41,899 nucleotides of DNA from Paraclostridium ghonii (GTDB taxonomy: Bacteria; Bacillota; Clostridia; Peptostreptococcales; Peptostreptococcaceae): contig NZ_JAKEDR010000007.1 of assembly GCF_023653455.1 (NCBI RefSeq), positions 1 through 41,899 on the forward strand. The letters are read 5' to 3'. Below are positions 35,854 through 41,899 of this stretch, in pieces (positions within the stretch are counted from its first letter, which is position 1; each line of letters starts with the position of its first letter). The notes below the pieces were generated by a model, which was given only the letters and a program-made list of their open reading frames with translations, had not been told where the DNA came from and ran no database searches. Position numbers and translations under genes: made by a program.

Positions 35854-35882
35854 TTGAAATGTTATTTCAAACATGATAATAT
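35854..35882 (+). promoter_or_regulatory. mur operon promoter with operator-like dyad
   Basis: TTGAAA (35854-35859), 17 nt, TAATAT (35877-35882) form a sigma-A promoter. A perfect dyad TTGAAAT-GTT-ATTTCAA (35854-35870) covers the -35 and half of the spacer. This is where a repressor would block RNA polymerase; the RpiR-type regulator encoded at the operon end is the natural candidate. Confidence 0.7.
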
Positions 35883-35933
35883 AAAATTATAAACAAAAAA
35901 ACGAATTCATAATATAAATATGGAGGTATAAAA

Positions 35934-36839
35934 ATGGATAAATTAAATTTATCGAAATTAACAACAGAAAGTAGAAACCAAGATACATTAAATATAGATA
36001 AAGTATCAACACTAGAAATGGTTAAAATGATAAACGAAGAAGACAAAAAGGTAGCACAAGCAATAGAAAAAGAATTGACTCAAATAGCAAAAGCAATAGA
36101 TGAAATAGTAGATAGGATCCAACGAGGAGGAAGACTAATATATATAGGGGCAGGAACTTCAGGAAGATTAGGAATACTAGATGCATCAGAATGCCCTCCC
36201 ACATATGGAGTGTCAGAAGAATTAGTTCAAGGTCTAATTGCAGGAGGTCAAGAAGCTATATTTAGAGCTAAAGAAGGAGCAGAAGATTCAAAAGAATTAG
36301 CTGTAATAGATTTAAAAGATAAAAATTTAAATGAAAATGATACCGTAGTAGGTATAGCTGCATCAGGAAGAACTCCATACGTAATAGGAGGACTAGAGTA
36401 TGCAAATCAAATAGGAGCTCTAACGGTTTCAGTTACATGCAATGCAGATTCGCAAGTTGCAAAAGAAGCTAAAATAGCAATATCACCAGTAGTTGGACCA
36501 GAAGTAGTAACAGGATCTACAAGGTTAAAATCAGGAACAGCTCAAAAACTAGTATTAAATATGTTATCAACAGGCAGTATGATAAAAATGGGTAAAGTAT
36601 ATGGGAACTTAATGGTAGATGTAAAAGCTACAAATGAAAAACTGGTAGAAAGGTCTAAAAAGATTGTATGTGAAGCAACCGGAGCAACGTTTGAGGAAGC
36701 ATCAAAAATATTAAATGAAACAAATTTTGATGTGAAACTATCTATATTCATGATTTTATCAAATTTAGAAAAAGAAGAAGCAAAGATAAAGTTAGAACAA
36801 CATAAAGGATATATAGCAAAAGCTCTTAAAAATATATAA
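35934..36839 (+). CDS. murQ: N-acetylmuramic acid 6-phosphate etherase MurQ
   Basis: 301 residues, the usual length. MurQ cleaves the lactyl ether of MurNAc-6-phosphate to give GlcNAc-6-phosphate and D-lactate in the cytosol, the central step of MurNAc recycling. It has the SIS sugar-phosphate domain with [23 protein letters not shown] (about 70-92; Glu86 is in the catalytic position) and RAKEGAEDS (second conserved Glu). [18 protein letters not shown] is also typical. GGAGG precedes the ATG. First gene of the four-gene mur operon. Confidence 0.97.
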   Translation: MDKLNLSKLTTESRNQDTLNIDKVSTLEMVKMINEEDKKVAQAIEKELTQIAKAIDEIVDRIQRGGRLIYIGAGTSGRLGILDASECPPTYGVSEELVQGLIAGGQEAIFRAKEGAEDSKELAVIDLKDKNLNENDTVVGIAASGRTPYVIGGLEYANQIGALTVSVTCNADSQVAKEAKIAISPVVGPEVVTGSTRLKSGTAQKLVLNMLSTGSMIKMGKVYGNLMVDVKATNEKLVERSKKIVCEATGATFEEASKILNETNFDVKLSIFMILSNLEKEEAKIKLEQHKGYIAKALKNI

Positions 36840-36861
36840 AAAATAGATAGGAGGAACTGCA

Positions 36862-38223
36862 ATGACAAATCAAGAAATAGCAAAAAATTTAGTTGAATTA
36901 GCTGGTGGGAAAGAAAATATCAAAAGTGTACAAAACTGTATGACACGTTGTAGATTAGAACTTCTAGATTACTCAAAAGTTAAAATGGAAGAACTAAAAA
37001 AATCAGAGGGTGCACTTGGAGTAGTTCAAGCTGAGGGGCAATTACAAATAATATATGGCCCAGGTAAAGTAAATAAAGTGACTGAAGAAGTAAATAAGAT
37101 AGTAGGAAAAAAAGTACTATTAGGAGATGAAGCAATAAAAGAAACAAAAGACAAATTGAAAGAAAAAAATAATACGAAATTTAAAAATGCACTTAAAAAA
37201 GTTGGAAACATATTTATACCATTAATACCATTATTTGTAGCATGTGGATTAGTTTTAGCAGTAAATAATATTGCTGGCGTATACTTTGGAGAAGCTTATA
37301 CAAGTACAACATCAGCTAAAATAATAGGTTTAATAGGAAGTGGAGTTTTCTCGGTATTATCTATATTAGTCGGGGTAAATGCAGCAAAAGAATTTGGATC
37401 TCAAATGCCAATGATGGGTGGGGTACTTGGAGGTATTTTATCTTCTCCAGCTCTTGCTGATATAAATTTATTTGGAATGACATTAACACCAGGCAGAGGT
37501 GGAATAATATCAGTAATATTAGTTGCATTATTAGCAGTTTATATTGAAAAAGCATGTCAAAAAGTAGTACCGGATGTGTTAGACTTATTTATAACACCAT
37601 TAGTTACATTAATAATTTCAGTTTTAATAGCATTATTAGTATTACAACCAGTGGGTGGGTTTATATCAGACTCAATAGGTGTGGTAGTAGCAAATACTAT
37701 AGCCTCAGAGAATATGATACTTTCTGTTATGTCAGGAGCTATATCAGGAGCACTATTCTTACCATTAGTTATGACAGGAATGCACCAAGCTTTAACACCT
37801 ATACATGCAGATTTGATAGCAAGTACAGGATCAACAGTTTTACTTCCAATATTAGCAACAGCTGGTATGGCTCAAGTTGGAGCTACAATAGCAGTTTTTA
37901 GAAAGACTAAAAATAAAAGATTAAAAGAAACAGCAAAAAATGGATTAGTACCAGGGTTTTTGGGAATAGGAGAACCTTTAATATATGGAGTAACACTACC
38001 TCTTGGAAAACCATTCTTAGCAGCTTGTCTAGGAGCTGGGGTAGGTGGAGCAGTAATGGCATTTTTCAAAGTTGGAGCAGTAGCCATGGGGGTATCAGGA
38101 TTACCACTTGCACTATTAATAGCTGACGGAAAAATGTTTGTGTTCTTGATTGGAGTTTTAACTTCATATATAGCAGGATATTTCTTTACAGAATTACTAG
38201 GTTTTGAAGATCCAATAGAATAA
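36862..38223 (+). CDS. murP: PTS EIIBC transporter for N-acetylmuramic acid
   Basis: 453 residues. An N-terminal EIIB domain (1-80) holds phosphorylatable Cys26 in QNCMTRCRLEL; a linker (about 85-110) leads to an EIIC domain with about ten membrane helices (from NIFIPLIPLFVACGLVLAV) and the family GIGEPLIYGVTLPLG motif. No EIIA domain is present, so phosphate must come from a shared glucose-type EIIA, as for E. coli MurP. The sugar is assigned from its place between murQ and mupG. It probably brings in MurNAc (or MurNAc-GlcNAc) as the 6-phosphate. Confidence 0.92.
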   Translation: MTNQEIAKNLVELAGGKENIKSVQNCMTRCRLELLDYSKVKMEELKKSEGALGVVQAEGQLQIIYGPGKVNKVTEEVNKIVGKKVLLGDEAIKETKDKLKEKNNTKFKNALKKVGNIFIPLIPLFVACGLVLAVNNIAGVYFGEAYTSTTSAKIIGLIGSGVFSVLSILVGVNAAKEFGSQMPMMGGVLGGILSSPALADINLFGMTLTPGRGGIISVILVALLAVYIEKACQKVVPDVLDLFITPLVTLIISVLIALLVLQPVGGFISDSIGVVVANTIASENMILSVMSGAISGALFLPLVMTGMHQALTPIHADLIASTGSTVLLPILATAGMAQVGATIAVFRKTKNKRLKETAKNGLVPGFLGIGEPLIYGVTLPLGKPFLAACLGAGVGGAVMAFFKVGAVAMGVSGLPLALLIADGKMFVFLIGVLTSYIAGYFFTELLGFEDPIE

Positions 38224-38234
38224 AAAATAAAAAA

Positions 38235-38363
38235 GGACTGACCTAAGATTTGGGTATTCTGGATATAATAATAAGTTTTGCTCCCAAAGCTTAAAAGACG
38301 CTTTGAAATTCGCTAAAACTTGTTATAATACCTTTACCTATTAATAAGGTCGGTCCATTTTTT
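38235..38363 (+). other. Folded intergenic element between murP and mupG
   Basis: About 125 nt with nested pairing: outer stem 38235-38244 with 38347-38356 (ten pairs, one G-U), then GGTATT with AATACC, then AAGTTTTGC with GCTAAAACTT, then CAAAGC with GCTTTG. A run of T follows the outer stem and A-rich sequence precedes it. It could be a decayed MITE-like hairpin, a terminator, or a structured regulatory RNA; it matches no riboswitch class I know. Confidence 0.6.
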
Positions 38364-38404
38364 ACGCTTAAGGATATTACATTTATTAAAAAAACTATAC
38401 ATAG

Positions 38405-38428
38405 TCGCTCAAGCGAAGCGAATTTTTT
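38405..38428 (+). terminator. Small terminator-like hairpin just before mupG
   Basis: TCGCT (38405-38409) can pair with AGCGA (38417-38421) or with the nearer AGCGA (38412-38416), followed by T6. It lies 22 nt before the mupG start. It would reduce read-through into mupG and murR unless overridden. Confidence 0.5.
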
Positions 38429-38449
38429 ATATAAGAGGAGGTAGATATT

Positions 38450-39523
38450 ATGAGCTTAGGTTTTTCAGTTTACTTTGGGTTAGACAACACAAAAGATGAG
38501 AATATTCAATTATTAAAAGATGCATATGAATTGGGGTTTACTAGGATTTTTACATCACTTCATATTCCAGAAGCTAATTATGAGATTTTAAAAGTTGAGG
38601 TAAGGGATTTTTTTAAAATAGCAAAAAAATATGATATGGATATAATTAGCGACATATCTCCTAATACTTTTAAGTTTTTGGATTTAGAAAATGTGGATTT
38701 AAAAGGTTTAAGAGATATGGGAGTGAAAACTATAAGAATAGATTTTGGATATATAGAAGAAGAAATAGCTATCATGAGTAAAAATAATTATGGGATACAG
38801 ATACAATTAAATGCTTCTACAATAAGCGCAGATTTCTTTGAAAACTTGGATAAGTTTTCTCCAAACTATAAAAATATAGATGCTCTTCATAATTTTTACC
38901 CAAGAGTTGGGACAGGTATATCAGAAGAATGTATGATAGAAAAAAATAAAATATTAAGTGGCAAAGGTATAAAAGCATGTGCATTTGTTCAGTCTAATAA
39001 CAGGAAAAGAAGTCCTTTAAAGGATGGATTGCCAACATTAGAAGACCACAGAAATAAAGAGGTAAGACAAGCTGCTAATCATTTATTTGCAATAGGAAAT
39101 AAATCAGTATTTATAGGAGACTCACTTCCAAGTAAGCAAGAATTAAAGGAATTATCAAGTCTTTTCACAGAAGGAGTAGAGTTAAGAATAAAAGTAGATA
39201 CTAAAGATGAAGTATCTACAAATTTACTAGATGAAATATATAGTTCACGAATTGATGAAGCAAGAGATGCTATAAGGGCTAGTGAAAGCAGGTTAATTTT
39301 AAATGAAAAAGAAATAAAACCTGAAAATACAGTAAATAAAAAGTATGGAGATGTAACAATAGACAATAATGGATATCAAAGGTATATGGGAGAACTTCAA
39401 ATTTTGACTATTGATCAAGAGAAAGACCCTAGAATAAATAAAGTAGCATCAGTTTTACAAGATGACTTTTATCTATTAAAATATATAAAGGATGGTAAAA
39501 AGTTTTATTTTAGGAAGGTTTAG
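38450..39523 (+). CDS. mupG: 6-phospho-N-acetylmuramidase MupG (DUF871 family)
   Basis: 357 residues of the DUF871 family: N-terminal TIM-barrel part beginning LGFSVYFGLDNTKDENIQLLKDAYELGFTRIFTSLHIPE, with DISPNTFKFLD and IRIDFGY, and a small C-terminal domain ending in YLLKYIKDGKKFYFRKV. MupG, described in Staphylococcus aureus, splits MurNAc-6-phosphate-GlcNAc inside the cell. Its presence suggests that the PTS system takes up the MurNAc-GlcNAc disaccharide rather than only MurNAc. AGAGGAGG precedes the ATG. Confidence 0.9.
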   Translation: MSLGFSVYFGLDNTKDENIQLLKDAYELGFTRIFTSLHIPEANYEILKVEVRDFFKIAKKYDMDIISDISPNTFKFLDLENVDLKGLRDMGVKTIRIDFGYIEEEIAIMSKNNYGIQIQLNASTISADFFENLDKFSPNYKNIDALHNFYPRVGTGISEECMIEKNKILSGKGIKACAFVQSNNRKRSPLKDGLPTLEDHRNKEVRQAANHLFAIGNKSVFIGDSLPSKQELKELSSLFTEGVELRIKVDTKDEVSTNLLDEIYSSRIDEARDAIRASESRLILNEKEIKPENTVNKKYGDVTIDNNGYQRYMGELQILTIDQEKDPRINKVASVLQDDFYLLKYIKDGKKFYFRKV

Positions 39524-39526
39524 ATT

Positions 39527-40372
39527 ATGAATATTTTAGAATATATAAAACAAAATTATGAAGACTTTACAGATAGGGAAAAACTTATAGCTGATTACTT
39601 ACTTACTAACAATGAGAGTATAATAAATTTATCGGCTAAAGATATAGGAGAGTTAACAAATACTTCAGCTGCAACATTAATTAGATTTTCAAAAAAGTTA
39701 GGATTTGAAAGCTTAAACGAAATGAAGTTAAAGTTATCTATAAGTTTAAGAGATAAAAAAGATAATACTGATTTTGAATATATAAATAAAAAACTTGAAA
39801 CAACAGACATTATATATGGTATAAAAAAATCAATAGATACAGTAATGGAGAAGACTGTAAATCTTATACAAGAAGAAGATTTAGAAAAAGCAATAGAGTT
39901 ACTTTCTAAAGCTAAGAATATATATATTTATAGTGTAGGGGTTTCAGGATTAGTAGGACAAGATTTTTATTATAAACTAAGTAGAATAAACAAAAGATGT
40001 GTAGCTCACGTTGATACTCACTTACAAATTACTTCATCAATATTAATGGAACCTGGAGACGTAGCAGTTGCTATATCATACTCAGGAACTACAAAAGAAG
40101 TAATTAAGTGTATAGAAAATGCAAATAAAAACAATGTACCAGTAATATGTATAACAAAAGCTAGTATAAATAATAAATTAGAAGATTTATCAGATATAAC
40201 ATTGAAAGTTCCATACGTAGAAAAATCATTAAGAGAAGGTGCTATGAGTTCGAGAATATCTCAACTAGCAGTAATAGATATGTTATTTATAGGTATGGCA
40301 AAAGGAAATTTAGAGGAAATAGAAGATAAATTAATAGTAACACGAGAAGCAGTAAAAGATTTAAAGTTATAA
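39527..40372 (+). CDS. murR: RpiR-family regulator of the mur operon
   Basis: 281 residues. Residues 1-77 form the RpiR helix-turn-helix (LTNTSAATLIRFSKKLGFESLNEMKLKL); residues about 110-250 form a SIS domain that senses a phosphosugar (NIYIYSVGVSGLVGQDFYYKL, VAVAISYSGTTKEVIKC). It begins 3 nt after mupG. The ligand is probably MurNAc-6-phosphate, as for E. coli MurR. The dyad over the murQ promoter is the likely binding site. Whether it represses or activates cannot be read from the sequence. Confidence 0.88.
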   Translation: MNILEYIKQNYEDFTDREKLIADYLLTNNESIINLSAKDIGELTNTSAATLIRFSKKLGFESLNEMKLKLSISLRDKKDNTDFEYINKKLETTDIIYGIKKSIDTVMEKTVNLIQEEDLEKAIELLSKAKNIYIYSVGVSGLVGQDFYYKLSRINKRCVAHVDTHLQITSSILMEPGDVAVAISYSGTTKEVIKCIENANKNNVPVICITKASINNKLEDLSDITLKVPYVEKSLREGAMSSRISQLAVIDMLFIGMAKGNLEEIEDKLIVTREAVKDLKL

Positions 40373-40382
40373 GGTGAAATAA

Positions 40383-40431
40383 AAAATGGGAGAGGAGTGT
40401 TTTGCTACACATCTCTCCTATTTTCCATTTT
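40383..40431 (+). terminator. Terminator-like hairpin after the mur operon
   Basis: Interrupted stem: AAAATGG (40383-40389) with CCATTTT (40425-40431), an inner GAGAG with CTCTC, and GTGT with ACAC closing a TTTGCT loop. The T-run is weak. It follows the murR stop by 10 nt. Confidence 0.65.
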
Positions 40432-40948
40432 ATCTTATATTAGAGAGAAGGCTGTAGGTAAGTGATTATAAAACAAATCCACAAATTATGACTATCTAAT
40501 GAAAAAATATGAAAGAATTTAACTAAAGGATAACTAGTAAATTTAAGTGAATAGATAATATACTCATCAGTTAACCCAGAATAACTCACAATTCTAGAAT
40601 TATCAAAAGATTAAAATAGATAAAAATGAACAATTTAGTTTTCAAGAAAAATAAGAACTTAATTTATTAGGATTATATTAAATTAAAAAGTATATTTAAA
40701 TTTAAATAGCCTACTTTGATGAATGTAAGCAATGGTTAATTCATCAAAAGTAGGTTGTTTTTTATTAAAACTAATGAGTTATGGGTATATCAAAGGTGTA
40801 AATTTTTAATAGATGTTAAAGAATAACTGTTAAAAACATAATAGACAAGTATAACAAAAAGTATTAATTAAGGAGAATTATTAGAATATAAGAGACTTTT
40901 TTATATTTAGCATATAAAATTTGCAATAAAATGGCGAATGGAAAAAAT
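40432..40948. other. Long gene-free region with an orphan terminator
   Basis: No convincing open frame on either strand and no recognised RNA family. It is about 75-80 percent A+T with stops in every frame. The one clear feature is the + strand terminator at 40710-40766. It may be the remnant of a lost gene or hold a short non-coding transcript. Confidence 0.5.
40710..40766 (+). terminator. Orphan intrinsic terminator
   Basis: A 15-bp stem (40710-40724 with 40739-40754, one bulged base) with a 14-nt loop, followed by TTGTTTTTTATT. No gene lies directly upstream on the + strand; murR ends 340 nt earlier and has its own hairpin. Confidence 0.85.
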
Positions 40949-40976
40949 AGTATACTAAAGTATACTGTGGTAGAAT
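40949..40976 (+). promoter_or_regulatory. Promoter and operator-like dyad of the c-di-GMP-II transcript
   Basis: TGGTAGAAT (40968-40976) is an extended -10 element, with a start predicted near 40983, 16 nt before the aptamer. Directly upstream is a perfect dyad AGTATAC-TAAA-GTATACT (40949-40966) covering the -35 region, where no good -35 hexamer exists. This fits an activator or repressor site. Confidence 0.5.
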
Positions 40977-40998
40977 TATTTTTGATTAATATATTGGG

Positions 40999-41075
40999 TA
41001 GGAAGAGGCGTAGAAATATATCCTTTATTTGGGCGCTTGGGATATATGGAGCTAGTAGCGCAACCGGTTTTTCTA
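40999..41075 (+). ncRNA. c-di-GMP-II riboswitch
   Basis: The conserved core reads GGGCGC-TTG ... GCTA-GTA-GCGC-AACCGG, as in the Clostridium aptamers of this class. Pairings: P1 40999-41006 with 41068-41075 (8 bp with G-U pairs); the pseudoknot 41016-41023 (ATATATCC) with 41040-41047 (GGATATAT), perfect; and GCGC 41033-41036 with GCGC 41058-41061. The helices differ in sequence from the textbook aptamer but keep pairing, which is strong support. It controls the LuxR-type gene 48 nt downstream. Confidence 0.9.
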
Positions 41076-41122
41076 ATCATTACAATTTAATTTATTGTTG
41101 AAAAGAAAAGGGGAAATATATT

Positions 41123-41728
41123 ATGAATATTTTAGTTGTGTCAGCCTCATTTATAACAAGAGAATCTTTAGAGAATGTATTTAAATATACATTAAACATA
41201 GGGGATGTAGTATTAAAAGAAAGATTATCAGATTTAACTAAAGAAGAGTTATTAAATGCTAAATTGATATTTATAGAGCTTGAAGAACGGACAACAATTG
41301 AATTGGATTTAATAAAATACGTTAAGCTATATTCAAAAAATACGAAAGTAATTGTCTTAGATCGAAACAAAAGTGAATTTATATTCACAGAATTAATTCA
41401 AAGTAACGTAGATGGATATATCTTCAATGTAAAAGACAAATCTGAGTTTATACACAATATAGAAAATATATTAAGAGGAAAAAAAGTATTTGAGTCGGAT
41501 TTAATTGAAAATATAGTACACAATAAATATATAAACAATATGAAGTTACTTACGAAAAGAGAGAATGAGGTATTGGAAGAAATGGCTAAAGGCCTTAACA
41601 ATAAAGAAATTGCTAATAATCTTTATATAACAGAATATACGGTAAAAAAGCATGTAAGCAATATATTCGCTAAACTAGGGTTTAAAAATAGACAAGAAGC
41701 CATAATATCAATAGCAAGTATGCTATAA
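41123..41728 (+). CDS. LuxR/NarL-type regulator with pseudo-receiver domain
   Basis: 201 residues. Residues 1-120 have the response-regulator fold (LVVSASFITRESLENVF; LIFIELEERTTIELDLIKYVK; GYIFNVKD keeps the Lys). The acidic pair near the N-terminus is replaced by Ser-Ala-Ser, and the phospho-acceptor Asp is replaced by Glu52, so phosphorylation is unlikely. Residues 137-201 are a standard LuxR helix-turn-helix (LTKRENEVLEEMAKGLNNKEIA, TVKKHVSNIFAKLGFKNRQEA). No histidine kinase gene is adjacent. AAGGGG precedes the ATG. Control appears to lie in the c-di-GMP-II riboswitch in its leader. Targets are unknown. Confidence 0.88.
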   Translation: MNILVVSASFITRESLENVFKYTLNIGDVVLKERLSDLTKEELLNAKLIFIELEERTTIELDLIKYVKLYSKNTKVIVLDRNKSEFIFTELIQSNVDGYIFNVKDKSEFIHNIENILRGKKVFESDLIENIVHNKYINNMKLLTKRENEVLEEMAKGLNNKEIANNLYITEYTVKKHVSNIFAKLGFKNRQEAIISIASML

Positions 41729-41847
41729 TGGGCTGTTTCAAAATAAGTAGGAAGGATAAATACATAAATTTTAGATGCATTTGAAGTATCTGGAAGTGAT
41801 ATTTGTATATTTATCTTAATAATTCTGCTATTTTGAAACAGCCCATT
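41727..41847. repeat. MITE-like long hairpin with 19-bp inverted ends
   Basis: Ends 41727-41745 and 41829-41847 are exact 19-bp inverted repeats beginning AATGGGCTGTTTCAAAATA. The core also folds imperfectly (GATAAATACATAAAT with ATTTGTATATTTATC). GGGCTGTTTCAAAA-type ends resemble terminal repeats of some Gram-positive insertion sequences. There is no coding capacity, so it would be a non-autonomous element. It begins in the stop codon of the LuxR-type gene and, with following T-rich sequence, could serve as its terminator. No clear target duplication is seen. Confidence 0.65.
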
Positions 41848-41899
41848 TTTATATTTTTAGATAATACTTTTAGGTAACTATATAATACTGATAGATAAG

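Noticed and set aside
37554..37901. 115-codon + strand frame inside the PTS gene
   Set aside because: It is a shifted reading of murP, rich in Ser, Tyr and Asn, with no family motifs.
1..41899. tRNA or rRNA genes, CRISPR arrays, prophage genes, complete insertion sequences
   Set aside because: I saw no cloverleaf, no regularly spaced direct repeats, no transposase or integrase, and no phage structural gene anywhere in the window.

Overview
The window is AT-rich Firmicute DNA with AGGAGG-type ribosome binding sites and almost every gene on the + strand. Gene order (flagellar glycan genes, a c-di-GMP-I riboswitch, then flgB to fliM with a fused fliR-flhB and an embedded sigma-28 gene) resembles the late flagellar locus of Clostridioides difficile. 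I infer a motile member of the Peptostreptococcaceae (Paraclostridium, Paeniclostridium, Romboutsia or a close relative). This is inference from gene order, codon use and RNA elements; no search was run.

Region 1 (1-1066) is the 3' end of a TPR-like protein gene closed by a strong terminator. Region 2 (1277-14125) is one operon of nine genes for a phosphate-containing glycan decoration, probably on flagellin: an IspD/TarI-type cytidylyltransferase, two large HAD-related paralogues (one with its catalytic residues lost), a TagB/TagF-like glycerophosphotransferase fused to a predicted seven-bladed beta-propeller, an FkbM methyltransferase, a second methyltransferase with a kinase-like tail, a LicD-family phosphotransferase, a TagD-type cytidylyltransferase and an NAD-dependent epimerase. 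Four of these proteins carry the same small Rossmann-like module. The operon ends in a perfect 27-bp hairpin.

Region 3 (14190-34954) is the flagellar operon. Its roughly 400-nt leader has a consensus sigma-28 promoter, a sigma-A promoter, a c-di-GMP-I (GEMM-I) aptamer and a distal intrinsic terminator. Then come flgB, flgC, fliE, fliF, fliG, fliH, fliI, fliJ, fliK, flgD, flgE, motA, motB, a fliO-like gene, fliP, fliQ, fliR-flhB, flhA, fliA, flgF, flgG, fliM and an unrecognised membrane protein gene. fliL, flbD, flhF, flhG and fliN are not in the window. FliA is made from the operon it probably helps transcribe, so the sigma-28 promoter closes a positive loop while c-di-GMP would shut the leader.

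Region 4 (34973-35814) holds a small convergent membrane-protein gene and a MazG-like pyrophosphohydrolase gene. Region 5 (35815-40431) is a MurNAc recycling operon: murQ, a MurNAc PTS EIIBC gene, mupG and an RpiR regulator gene, with an operator-like dyad over the promoter and a large folded element between the PTS gene and mupG. Region 6 (40432-41899) holds a long gene-free stretch with an orphan terminator, then a well-supported c-di-GMP-II riboswitch controlling a LuxR/NarL-type regulator whose receiver domain lacks the phosphorylation residues. A MITE-like hairpin with 19-bp inverted ends lies against its stop codon. The window therefore has two c-di-GMP riboswitches of different classes, one before flagellar genes and one before a regulator gene.
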